A stretch of DNA of 64,000 nt. Origin: Dichetophora obliterata. Its lineage: Eukaryota > Arthropoda > Insecta > Diptera > Sciomyzidae. Where the stretch lies: the NCBI GenBank assembly GCA_963920525.1, contig OY986439.1:38816819-38880818 (forward strand), given 5' to 3'. The translations under genes were made by a program, and so were the position numbers. Positions within the stretch are counted from its first letter, which is position 1. Every line of letters starts with the position of its first letter. Positions 24,220 through 34,588 of the stretch are shown piece by piece. The notes under the pieces were generated by a model, which did not search any database, was not told where the DNA came from, and was given only the letters and a program-made list of their open reading frames with translations.

Positions 24220-25352
24220 GAACACTATGAAAAATGTGACTGAAAATTTCAGGTTAAAATAAAAAGGAATTTTTCGTAAAAATTCTGCGCAAAAAATATA
24301 CCACCAAAAAGACATATTCAAGATCTTTAAAATATATGCACACTTTTTTCCGTACAACTTACGGTTTCAAAACTACATCTATTTGAATACATGCACTTAT
24401 TGTATTTTTTTATGTTTTTTATTATTTTCACAGTGTAGTTAAGCTATTTTTATAGGCACTGCTAACCTACAAAGTTTTTAAAGAAATCGGAAACACAAAA
24501 GACAGATTTTGCTCAAAATAAGTCGAATCGATATGGAATCATCGATATGTAATATCGAGAATATTCTTCGAATTGATATGAAATTCTCATAGAATATACT
24601 TATATAAATATATGTACATAATGAAAATCAAAAAATTTTTTTAATTTTAAAAACAAAATTTAATTAATGATAAAAATTATAACTAATATGTAATAGAAAT
24701 AGAAAAGTATTAAAAATCAAAAATGTCGAAAATAGTCATAGATCTACAACAATTGTGGATACAATGCTAGTATATCACAACGTGTAATAATAATTTATAT
24801 GTTTCTATGTTGGTTTCCTGTTTCATTTCAGTTATTTGAATATTTAAAAAAATTATCATTTCTGCTCAACGACACCATGTATGCAAACTGCACTCTTGAA
24901 TACTTAATTCTAAGGAACTGCATGAATACATTCGAAACAGTATGGGAAATTAGGTATCCGATTTACTTGTAGTCTGTTTACTCCATTCGTTCACAACAGA
25001 ACGAATACATTAAAATATCCTCCTACAAAAATTATTTACTCGATTATATTCGTTTGATCTTACTATTTGTTTGTACACATTCGAGTTTTTAAAAAACTCG
25101 ATATATTTGGTTAGCTCAAACGAGTAACTCGGATAAAACGAGTACAATTTGAAATGCAGTGAATTCAGCAAGTATTTAATGAAAAAAAATTGAAATGATT
25201 TTATCATTTATTTGTCTCATTTTTGAAGAACAAAATCGGCCAATATATTGTTGCTATCTTAATTATAACCTTGTTTTACTACCAAACTGAGATGAGCTTA
25301 AAATCTGCTAAACCTTCTTTTAATACAACAAACAATGTAATTAATAAAACAA
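24220..25352. other. Intergenic, nothing recognised
   Basis: Several ATCGATATG phrases near 24,530-24,600. No gene or complete repeat is visible. Confidence 0.45.
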
Positions 25353-25616
25353 CAGGGATATCCACGATTCTGTGCACTTGCCAGTGCAGTTGAGGACTGG
25401 AAAACTGTACACTTTATAAAAACAAAATACACGTAGGTCAAAAGTGCTTTTTTACTGTAGCCTAAAACTTAAGGACTTGAGCAGTTGAGCACTTGAGTGC
25501 ATTGTAAAATTTTGCCAGCTTTGAAAAAGTGATAGTGGTGTGTTCCGAAAACTTAACTGCACAACTACATAAGTCCTCAACTGCACAGGCAAGTGCACTA
25601 AATCGTGAATACCCCT
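25353..25616. mobile_element. Short hAT-like inverted-repeat element
   Basis: The left end CAGGGATATCCACGATTCTG and the reverse complement of the right end share CACGATT, GTGCACTTGCC and TGTGCAGTTGAGGACT for about 45 bp. Total length is about 264 bp with no coding capacity. The CAGGG terminus suggests hAT, but no clean 8-bp duplication is visible. Confidence 0.65.
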
Positions 25617-26215
25617 AATATCAGAATTCTTCAAGTTAAACCCTTAGCGCATATATTATTAGGCGTGGAAAATAGTATTAATTATTAGTCTTTATAATTA
25701 TGCATACGACCTCGACTATAAAATAAATTGAGAGATGGTTGTTTAGTTAAAAAATAACTTATTTTCTTTAAAAAATTGCGAACAAAGTAATAGGAAGCAT
25801 GCAATTAATCGGGCTAGTCACTTTTAATTGAATGAAGCTGCATTAGATTTTACAACACCACAACCATTTTGTTCTTTTTTGAAATTAAAAAGAAATTTTT
25901 CACGAATAATGAAAAAATGTGGGATGTCATTTATCAACAAAGGAATTTTAAAAAAATACGAAGAATAACGCTTTTTAAGTGCCTCACATTGAGTTATTAC
26001 ACCATGTCTTTAATATGTAAAATTTCACTCCATCACACTCTCGAGTATAGATGGATCGATTGAGAGAGAGCAACGGCTGTTATTTTGTATTTAAATTGCG
26101 TGTTTCAGGCGTGCAGTTGATTGCTTGAATAATAATAGTATATCCGAAATAATCTTAGTATTGTACCGATCATTTCGATCTTTTCGAAAATAGCTGCACC
26201 TGCTTGTTTGACCGA
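25617..26215. other. Intergenic, nothing recognised
   Basis: AT-rich, with a 64-codon frame at 25,869-26,063 that shows no recognised domain. Confidence 0.45.
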
Positions 26216-26360
26216 AGTACTCGTTTTACTTGTTTTCATTTTACTTGTTTTCGTTTTACTTGTTTTCGTTTTACTCTGTAATCGATTTACTTTGTATTCG
26301 TTTTATGCTTTACATTCGTTTTGCTCTATAATCGATTTACTCTGTATTCATTTTACTCTT
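26216..26360. repeat. 15-bp tandem repeat
   Basis: Three clean copies of TTTTACTTGTTTTCG or close variants, then degenerate TTTACTCTGTAATCGA-type copies. The translated frame is an artefact of the repeat. Confidence 0.7.
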
Positions 26361-26645
26361 TCCAAATTTTATTTTAAAAACATTGACATTTGAAATGAGA
26401 GTCGAATAGGATAATCATTTGAAGGACAAACAAATACATCCATGCAGCTCTTTACTTAATTCTACCTTTGAAAACTTACACTTCTTCTTTGACTTTTTGC
26501 AGGTGTTGAAATTATTATTATTATTATTTCACTGTCTTTGTATTACAATATCCTTACAGACTGCTTAAAATTAAAACTTACAAACTAATATTATAAAATA
26601 TATTTAACAAAAGAAAAAATTCCATATATTTTTAGAAACTCTAAA

Positions 26646-27680
26646 TTATATACGAAAACAGTTATTAAGTAATTTCTTAAATGATAATTTCAAAAAAGAA
26701 AAGTCTAAATTATTTTCAATAGATATTTCATTATACAAAGACAAAGCAAGAGTAATTGGCTCATTAAGTGCATAAAGAGTTCTATGGATTTCTGAATGAA
26801 ATAATCAGCCCTATTCCAGAATCCGTCGTAATGAATTTCCGAACGTAAAGCTACGCTACGAATACGACAAATTTGCTAATCCAAAATCCGAACGAAACTT
26901 CCCCTTTTCGAACTCACTTTCGGGAGTTCGAAAACAACTGGTTTCAACAGCAGACAAATAAATAAAAAGAAAAATTGAAAAACTGAAGTGTTTTTGATCA
27001 AAATTGTATTTTTTAGCTGTGGTTTTTAATGGACTTCATTGCAATTGCAATTTTCGCACAATAAAAGGAAGATTTCTCACGAAGAGAATCTATGAAAATT
27101 CGTCGAGGAATATTGCGAGATTCCATCAACCCTCTGGAAATGAATTACGAAACGTAGGAAATGCACTAAATAAATTTCATCTAACATATTCATAGGTTTA
27201 AATAAAAATAATTGAACTTTATTAACCAAAAATTAATTATAAGTTTTATTTTACGACCAAATTCTATAAAAATTTAATTGTTTTCTTTTGTCGTAAACAA
27301 ATCCGTCGAGGCAAGGCTTTCGTGAAAAAATCCGAAAAACAGCTGTCAAAAGTTGATACGTTCGGAATGTGTAGTTGCAATGCTACGAATGTAAGAATGT
27401 TCGAATTCGATTCGGATTGTAGAATACTGCATTACGAATCCGAAAGAAAATTTACGCTAAGACGGATTCTGGAATAGGGCTGAATGAGTAATGGCGTAAT
27501 ATCCTTGCAGGAATATTAAGAGAAACAAATTGTAATAACTGGGCACAGTCAATATGACCTAATATAAAATCATGGATAAATGTTAATGATTGAATCTTTC
27601 TTCTTGTTTCAAGTGTTTTCAAACTTATTCAAAGCTTATTTCAAAGCAATAAGTTATCATGATTCAGCCATTTTCTCTAA
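26646..27680 (-). pseudogene. LINE C-terminal remnant interrupted by a 677-bp element
   Basis: On the minus strand, sequence upstream of the insertion encodes LETRRKIQSLTFIHDFILGH and LNIPARILRHYS. Sequence after it continues for about 55 codons to a stop at 26,646-26,648. These phrases match the C-terminal region of CR1/Jockey-type LINE proteins. The catalytic domain is absent. At least one stop lies near 27,655 and the frames on either side of the insertion disagree, so this is an old fragment. Confidence 0.65.
26806..27482. mobile_element. Inverted-repeat element, possibly Mutator-like
   Basis: Ends are a perfect 22-bp inverted repeat starting CAGCCCTATTCCAGAATCCG. It sits inside a LINE C-terminal remnant. 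Flanks AATGAAATAAT and AATGAGTAAT look like a diverged 10-11-bp target duplication, which would suit a Mutator-like element. A 63-codon frame inside (27,004-27,195) is not recognised, so no transposase is claimed. Confidence 0.75.
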
Positions 27681-28032
27681 GTTATACAACTACGATAGGC
27701 ATATTTTTGAAAAGTTTTACTCTGTGTAAAATTAGCTTGCAGTTTTGTCTGCTATTTGGAGCTGCAAAAGTGAGAAACGGTATCGTAGAAATTGCTTATA
27801 GTTCTTTTTGTGTTGCATATTTTCCTTAATAAAATTTGTTGGGTGTTCTCAGCTTTCTGTGATTAAAACCAGCCAGATTTCTTTTTTCCCAGAATTTTTA
27901 TACAAACCGTTAATTAATAGCAGCTTTACATGACTATAATTAAAAAATTCTTGTATTGGTGTTAATTTTGAGTGTACAAATATTTTCAGCAGACAGAAAT
28001 TCTTAACGTTGTGTCACTGAGTATATTTTTTT

Positions 28033-28041
28033 TATATAAAA
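28033..28041 (+). promoter_or_regulatory. Candidate TATA box of the odorant receptor gene
   Basis: TATATAAAA lies 81 bases upstream of the first ATG. A TCAGTT initiator-like element at 28,089-28,094 is further away than usual, so the start site is not settled; near 28,063 would fit the TATA box. Confidence 0.45.
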
Positions 28042-28121
28042 CTGTCTGCGTTCAGCAGCTTCTAAAAGTAGTTGTGCCTTGAGAACGTTCAGTTAACATT
28101 AGGACAATACGGCCAATTCCA

Positions 28122-29512
28122 ATGATGACAACTAAAGTGCAGCTGAGCTTCATTGACTTTGTGCGTGTGCCCATTGAATTCTACAAAACCATCGGTGAAG
28201 AACTCTATGAACACCGTTCTACAAACAGAGTTCAAACCTTGGCACTAAAGATACTGTTCTATGCTGGATTCCTTAACTTCAATCTCCTTGTTTTGGGCGA
28301 AGTCATCTACTTTGTAAAGGCGCTAGGATCCTACGAAACAGTGCTGCAGGCTACTGCTGTAGCTCCCTGCATTGGTTTCTCGCTTGTAGCCGACTTTAAG
28401 CAGGCCGCTTTGGCGGCATACAAGACAACATTGCGTCAGCATTTGGATGAATTGGAGCGCATCTTTCCGGACACCACTCAGAAACAGCTCGACTACAAGC
28501 TATCGCATTATGGGCAGACCTTGCAGCGAGTTATGGTAATCTTTTCGTTTCTCTGTCTGGCCTACACATCCACCTTCAGCATATATCCGATCTGTAAGTC
28601 GACTGTGATGTACTATCTGCTAGGAGCACCGGAATTTGAGCAAAATTTCGGCTTTTTCATCTGGTATCCTTACAATGCTACTCAGAATCGTCTGGTTTAT
28701 GGGCTGACGTATATGGGCCAAGTACATGGCGCCTATTTGGCGGGTGTGGCTTTTCTCTCTGCCGATTTGTTGTTGGTCGCTTCAGTGACCATGCTTTGCA
28801 TGCATTTTAATTTCATATCGGAACGCTTAGAGCGCTATTGTGGCGAAGCTTTAACGGAGAAGCAAAATTTACAGTTTATAGAGGAGATCGTTGTGCATCA
28901 TGCCAAGTGCTTGGAGTTTGTTGCCTGATTTTTGTTAACTTTTATATTTTGTTGTCACTTATAAATCTTTTAGGCTCAGTGAAGATGTAAACACTATGTT
29001 CAGCTTTTCTCTGTTGCTAAACTTTTTGACTGCCTCTTTGACCATTTGCTTCATTGGTTTTCAAGTGACCGCCTCTAGTATGGAGGATATCATCAAGTAT
29101 GGCATCTTTTTGGCAGCATCAATGGTGCAGGTGTTTGTGATTTGTTATTATGGTGATGCTCTTATAACAGCTGTTAGTTGGTTTTAAGACAAAGATTTGA
29201 TGGATTTTAAACTTGACTTAAGTAAAACAATATTTTTTAGAGCACTCGAGTTGGACAGGCCGCTTATAACCAATCATGGTTTGGCTGCAGCTTAAAGTAC
29301 AAAAAAATTCTAGGTTTCATTATGTTGCGCAGTCAGAAACCTGCTTCGATACGTGCCCCAACTTTTCCGTCTGTCTCGTTTGAAACATATATGAAGGTAA
29401 TTTTTTGTGCTGTTTTGTTAAAATATACGATGCATTACTATATACTATTTAGGTTATTAGCATGTCCTATCAGTTCTTTGCTCTACTCAGGACAACTTAT
29501 TATAAAAATTAA
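28122..29512 (+). CDS. Odorant receptor, Or67c-like, four exons
   Basis: A seven-transmembrane insect odorant receptor, which would form a ligand-gated cation channel with the co-receptor Orco in sensory dendrites. My gene model is exons 28,122-28,915, 28,974-29,172, 29,241-29,396 and 29,453-29,512, with GT-AG introns of 58, 68 and 56 bp. It gives 402 residues, normal for the family. Landmarks are RVPIEFYKTIGEELY at the N terminus, APCIGFSLVADFKQ in TM2, MHFNFISERLERYCG before the third intracellular loop, then MVQVFVICYYGDALITA, the conserved STRVGQAAYNQSWF, SQKPASIRAPTFPSVS and a final SYQFFALLRTTYYKN. The exon-1 donor GTTTGT is non-consensus but is the option that keeps the frame into exon 2. 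The second ATG (28,125) has the better Kozak context. All exons are intact. Assignment to the Or67c type rests on memory of the Drosophila protein and is tentative; the family is certain. Confidence 0.93.
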
Positions 29513-29592
29513 AATCTGTCTGTTTAACAGCAACTTATTAAGCTTTCCACATTCTTTAATGTCAATTTTACTGTCACCTCACATATTTATGA

Positions 29593-29598
29593 ATTAAA
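29593..29598 (+). terminator. Candidate polyadenylation signal of the receptor gene
   Basis: ATTAAA, a common variant of AATAAA, lies about 80 bases after the stop codon and just before an A-rich run. No canonical AATAAA is nearer. Confidence 0.4.
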
Positions 29599-30237
29599 AT
29601 TTAAAAAAAAAATTAGCACTTAAAGGCAAGGCTTTAAAAAATTAATTGGATTTTCTGGCTTACAATGAATTATTTAAAATGAATTGATTTAAGGTGGGTA
29701 ACTATGATGGAAAAGTATTAAGTTTTTTATAATTTGTATTTAGTATTTGAAGACATGAATGGATGAAGGTGATATGTCGCTTTTTCGCTGTTATATGCGT
29801 GGATGAAGATGTAATGTACATACAAACAATTTTAAACCTTAAAACAACCATGTTTGTGGCTATTTTAGAAAATAAATTCTTCGCAAAGTTTGATTTAGTA
29901 TAGATCAATGAATTGAGTTATAGTTCGCACAGCCATGGAATTTGGTATTCGACCACAATTTACATGTGCCGTTTTATTGATAACATTTTATGAGCGTTGG
30001 GAAAGGGGGCGTGTCACCTACCATACAACCCAAATTTGAGATATCGAATAGCTTTTGAGTTATAGTTCGCACAGCCATAGAATTTGGTATTCGACCACAA
30101 TTTACATGTCACCAAATTCGACCAAATTCACAATTTATATGTGTGTTGGGATAGGGGGCGTGGCACCTACCATACAACCCAAATTTGAGATATCGAATAT
30201 CCCTGGAGTTAGAGTTATAGCCTCGGAATTCAGTATT

Positions 30238-30693
30238 GGGTCAGAATTCGTGAAATCGACACGAAAAAAATTTCTATCATTATTTTTTTTTTAATATTAA
30301 TTTATTAGATACCTATGACCATAGTAAATTATTGGCAAACGAAAAATTAAAAAAATTTTTTTTTGGCAAAGTTATTGTAAAGTGAAATTTTTCGTCACTT
30401 TTAAAATAAAGTCTCACCATTCGCAAAAAAAAACGAACCGATTAAAATAAAACTTAGGTATATCATAGATAATGAATCGAAGATCAGTAAATTGTTAAAA
30501 AATTTAAGAAAAAAAATTTTTGCACAATTTTGGCAACGATCTTTTGTAAACAATTAATATTTTTAATTGTTCTGCGCTATTACAAGATCTTAAAATAATA
30601 AAAAAATAACAATAAATTCTTTAAGAACTCAAATCCGTGGAGAAAATTCTAGAGCAGCAATTATTTTAGAAATTATGGCGAAATCAACGCTGC
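30238..30693 (+). repeat. Left terminal inverted repeat of the DNA transposon
   Basis: About 456 bp, inverted counterpart of 33,042-33,495. The inner limit is GGCGAAATCAACGCTGC, after which the two arms diverge. Differences are mainly length changes in A/T runs. Confidence 0.85.
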
Positions 30694-30848
30694 TCCTCAT
30701 AAAAAATTTCAAACATAATACGAAAACATTGGGTAGTGACATTAATATTTTAAAGCAGTGATCATTACCACACTTGTCAAACAGCGTATTTTGAATCGTA
30801 GAAAATAAATATTTGTTTATAATTGGTTTTTAAGAGGATTAAGCAAAA

Positions 30849-32874
30849 ATGCCCTCACCAAATGCATGTTGCAATCCGATGAGTGTACCGAAACACAATC
30901 GTGTTTATAAGGGACTCCAAAAAATTACGGATAAGTGGAGCAGCTTTTATTCAAATCTGGTCGGAAAATATGTGTGCCATACGTGCAGAATTAAAAAAAT
31001 AATAATATAGATGTTTTGCCAAAGCTGAAGAAACTATCTGTTACCGTCGAATGTGGGTCTGATGAAGAAATAAATGTGGGTCTGATGAATCTGATTTTGA
31101 AGGTAATAATAAATTTAATTTCATATATACGACCATAACATCATGTTTTCAGAAGAATTCCTTATGAGTGAAAATAAAGTAAAAAAATCAGCTTCATATG
31201 ACCTTGAAAAAGATCTAGCAACTGCATCAGAAATTAAGATTGCGCTTTCTAAGGAAACGGATTCAAAAAAATATTATCGTTATGAACAACAGTTCCTATC
31301 GATTGGAGTGCAGCGAAAATGCAAAAAAAGTTGGGCGTCACTCGATACAAGGCTAAAATTGCTTTAATGATTCGTCAATCATCAGGATTCGGTGCAAATC
31401 CCAATAGGAAAATTGGCCGTACTTTATCGAACACTTTTATAGAAAAATACGAACTTTTTACGAATCGGATGAAATTAGTCGTATTATGCCTGGGAAAAAG
31501 GACTGCATTTCAATAATTGTGAATGGGAAGAAGGAGAGCGTACAAAAACGATTACTTCTTTGCAATATCAAGGATCTGCACGGACAATTTTTAGCAAAAC
31601 ATCCAGACATAAAGGTTAGTCTGTCCAAATTTACAAAGCTGAGACCAGCTAGCTGCGTAGCTGTTGGCTGCAGTGGAAGTCACAATGTTTGCATCTGCAA
31701 AATACACCAGAACATGACGCTAAAAATGCAGGCTTTAAATTTTGCACAACAAGAAACAGAACATTCGTATTGTATTAAACACTTTAAGAAAAAGATGATG
31801 TGTCCTGTCCCACAAGAGTCCTGCGGCTTGTTAGTTTGTGATCAATGTCCAGGATTTTTATCAGTATCAAACTAACTCAACTTTTAAAGGTCAGAAATAT
31901 TATTGAAATTAATTTCAAAGAATGGACATGTACTGACAGGTGAATTTTGTAAAAATTAAATACTCATATATAGTCGTGTGCACAAAAATTAAATAATTAA
32001 ACATGGAAATTACCTTCTTTTTAGGTGCGAACTTGTTGAAAAAGTCGAAACATTTGATATGTTCTTGAAGAATTTAGAAAAGGAATTGCCATTGTACCTT
32101 AAACATGATTACATTGCTAAATCTCAGGCCCAATATTTGTCAACTTTGAAACAAAATTTAAAAGCGAGAGTGTTTTTAGTCACACTAGACTTTTCCGAAA
32201 ACTACAGTTTTAAGATTCAAGACGCAGTTCAGTCCTATCATTGGTCGAATGATCAAGCGACACTTCATCCTTATGTTATTTATTACAAGCATGAGACGGA
32301 TATTTTTCACGAATGCTTCGTTACTATTTCCGAAAATAACAAGCATGATACAGTAGCTGTTAATTTATTCAATAAAAAGATGATAAATCATTTGCAACTC
32401 ATTTTTGGAAACGACAATGTAAAAAAAATCTATTTTTTTTCTGACGGGTGTGCAGCTCAATATAAAAACAAATTCAATTTCATCAATGTACTGCACTATA
32501 AGGCCGATTTCAATATTGAGACTGAGTGGCATTTTTTCGCAACTTCGCACGGAAAAGGTGCGTGTGATGGAGAGGGAGGAACCGTCAAAAGATTGGCATC
32601 TCGTGCAAGCTTGCAAAGGTTAATTGATAATCAAATCACCACTCCAATTCAATTATTTCAGTGGGCAGAAGAAAATTTTGATAACATCGTTTTTGAATTT
32701 TGTTCTAAAACTGAACATGAAAAGGAAAAAGAAAAATTGCAAAATCGTTTTTCTAATGTTAAAACTATTAAGGGAACGCGACAGTACCATTCTTTTCAAC
32801 CTATCGATTGTAATAAAATTGCATGTAAACAAATGTCAAATTCGAGAAATATTGTTGTTTATGAACTTCTGTAA
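30849..32874 (+). pseudogene. Decayed transposase-like gene with a DDE/D-type core
   Basis: Three exons can be followed: from ATG 30,849 to about 31,102, 31,153-31,939, and 32,025-32,874, with GT-AG introns of 50 and 85 bp. Exon 1 has a Cys-rich start (NACCNP, CHTC) and breaks at an A run near 31,000. Exon 2 has frame changes near 31,320 and 31,450 and an early stop near 31,873. It still shows MPGKKDCISI, a GCSGSHNVCICKIHQN motif and late CP/C-x2-C pairs. Exon 3 is open for 271 codons from an internal Met at 32,059. Counting from that Met, it holds VTLDFSENYSF (Asp44), YFFSDGCAAQYKN (Asp129) and SHGKGACDGEGGTVKR (Asp170 or Glu172), a plausible RNase H-fold catalytic set. I recall similar uncharacterised proteins in many invertebrate genomes but no accepted family name. 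Its position between matched terminal repeats is the main evidence that it is the element's transposase. Confidence 0.75.
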
Positions 32875-33041
32875 ATAATTTTTGTAACACATGATTGTAA
32901 AAGGTTTCGACAATAAACATTAATGTAATAACTAATTTGCAAACAAATTATTATTTCGCAAACAATTACCCCAGATTTAAAGAAAATTTCATGACGGTTC
33001 TTATAGAAAATGAAACGCCCAGTGTAAATTTGCTATTTAGC

Positions 33042-33495
33042 GCAGCGTTGATTTCGCCATAATTTCTAAAATAATTGCTGCTCTAGACTTTTCTCCACGG
33101 ATTTGAATTCTTAAAGAATTTATTGTTATTTTTTTATTATTTTAAGATCTTGTAATAGCGCAGAACAATTAAAAATATTAATTGTTTACAAAAAATCGTT
33201 GCCAAAATTGTGCAAAACGTTTTTTCTTAAATTTTTTAACAATTTACTGATCTTTGATTCATTATCTATGATATACCTAAGTTTCATTTTAATCGGTTCG
33301 TTTTTTTGCGAATGGCGAGACTTTATTTAAAAAGTGACGAAAAATTTCACTTTACAATAACTTTGCCAAAAATTTTTTTTTTTTATTTTTCGTTTGCCAA
33401 TAATTTACTATGGTCATAGGTATCTAATAAATTAATATTAAAAAAAAAAATAATGATAGAAATTTTTTTCGTGTCGATTTCACGAATTCTGACCC
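33042..33495 (-). repeat. Right terminal inverted repeat of the DNA transposon
   Basis: About 454 bp, reverse complement of 30,238-30,693, ending ...CACGAATTCTGACCC at the TATT duplication. Confidence 0.85.
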
Positions 33496-33587
33496 TATTC
33501 GAAATCAATTTACACATGCAAGTTCACTGATAATATTTTATGGAAGTTTGGCAAGGGCGTGGCAGCAACGCGCCGGCTTTCAGCTAG

Positions 33588-34357
33588 TCATAAATAAAAT
33601 AATGATAATAAAGCTATTGTTCTATATATTAAACTCTATAGTTGGCATTTGATGTCTGTGACTGTTCATTAAATTCTATGCCATGGTACAGATAATATAA
33701 ATACGAGTACCATTGCGATTGGACTTTTATCCTAAGAGCCACGCAATAAGGATTGTAGATGTTTTAGAAAAGCAAACACAAGAAAATGTTCACGAAAAAG
33801 TACAAACTGGGATTTAGTCAATCTGCTTCTTATTTCTTCGGATCTGCTTGTTGATAGTTACCGAGAAAGCTAACTTATTTTTTTAGAAAACTGCCCTCGG
33901 ATAAATTACAATTTCATATTACCACTGAAACAACAGCCACTAGAGAAGGAATCGAAAGCAAACAGCAATGGACTATGTGAAAATTTCGATGCTGATAGAA
34001 ACCCTTCATTATCTCCTTGAAGTTATATTTATCATATAACAAATCAAATAAAAATCATAAGAAAAAACTGTATTTATTGGCATATTAGAAACAACGTACT
34101 TGATTATTGCCGAAAGCTTTGTTTTCGTAGCTTTACTGCATCTCAAGATATTGCGAAAAATGTGTTATAGTTGTATGGCAGGTCTCACGGCCACTGGGCC
34201 AAAAATCTGTAAAATACTTTTTTGTACTTTACTATGCCTAAAATACTAAAAAACGTCATAAAAGTCAGCAAAATAATTTACTCTCTTTAATTTGTACCAA
34301 TCGTTCCACTGTGCAACGCCTTTACCCCATACAAAGCGATGTCATCAGAATATAAAA
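33588..34357. other. Intergenic with gene-like signals but no coherent ORF
   Basis: A TATAAATAC at 33,696, a 22-codon frame from ATG 33,786, a pyrimidine-AG acceptor at about 33,886, an open 44-codon stretch to 34,020 and AATAAA near 34,048 lie in gene order. No GT donor joins the frames without a stop, so I do not call a gene. Confidence 0.4.
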
Positions 34358-34415
34358 TTTTCAAAACTTCGAAAATATTTTTTGCAAATATAAGCGGCTT
34401 TTAAACTTTTAAAGA
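34358..34415 (+). repeat. 58-bp direct repeat, left copy
   Basis: Identical to 36,763-36,820 (TTTTCAAAACTTCGAAAATA ...). Each copy is followed, at different distance, by TGGAACCTCCCAYACAA. The two copies bracket the LINE at 34,589-36,582 but do not abut it, so this is a dispersed family member rather than a target duplication. Confidence 0.85.
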
Positions 34416-34588
34416 GATGTAAAAATTTTTATTATCATTCTTGGTTGTTTTTTGTATAAAAATGTAAAAAAAACATTCATATAAGGAATTTTGGACAAAT
34501 AGGTATGGAACCTCCCACACAAATTAAAAACATTTTTGCCTATAGCTGGGTCAAAATAAAAGCTACGTTTACCAAATTCTATTTAAAC

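Larger units (their letters stand above)
30238..33495 (+). mobile_element. DNA transposon with ~455-bp terminal inverted repeats, superfamily unassigned
   Basis: The element is 3,258 bp long and starts GGGTCAGAATTCGTGAAATC. It is flanked by TATT at 30,234-30,237 and 33,496-33,499. The insertion point falls in unit C of the surrounding tandem repeat. Units A and B read GGTATTCGA without interruption (29,944-29,952 and 30,086-30,094) and so serve as empty-site controls for a 4-bp TATT duplication. The interior holds a three-exon transposase pseudogene. The two terminal repeats differ by a modest number of changes, so the insertion is not very recent. A 4-bp duplication with such long repeats does not let me name a superfamily. 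Confidence 0.88.
29912..33587 (+). mobile_element. Helitron-like 3' segment of three tandem units, split by a DNA transposon
   Basis: Unit A (29,912-30,055) and unit B (30,056-30,204) are tandem ~145-bp copies that include GGTATTCGACCACAATTTAC and GGGGGCGTG. Unit C starts at about 30,205, is broken at 30,237 and resumes at 33,496. It finishes CGCCGGCTTTCAGCTAG at 33,587 followed by T, like a Helitron 3' end. The 5' end was not located. Confidence 0.6.

Noticed and set aside
33696..34054. Small two-exon gene suggested by TATA box, short frame, acceptor site, open stretch and AATAAA
   Set aside because: No GT donor joins the first frame to the second without a stop, and no homologue is recognised.
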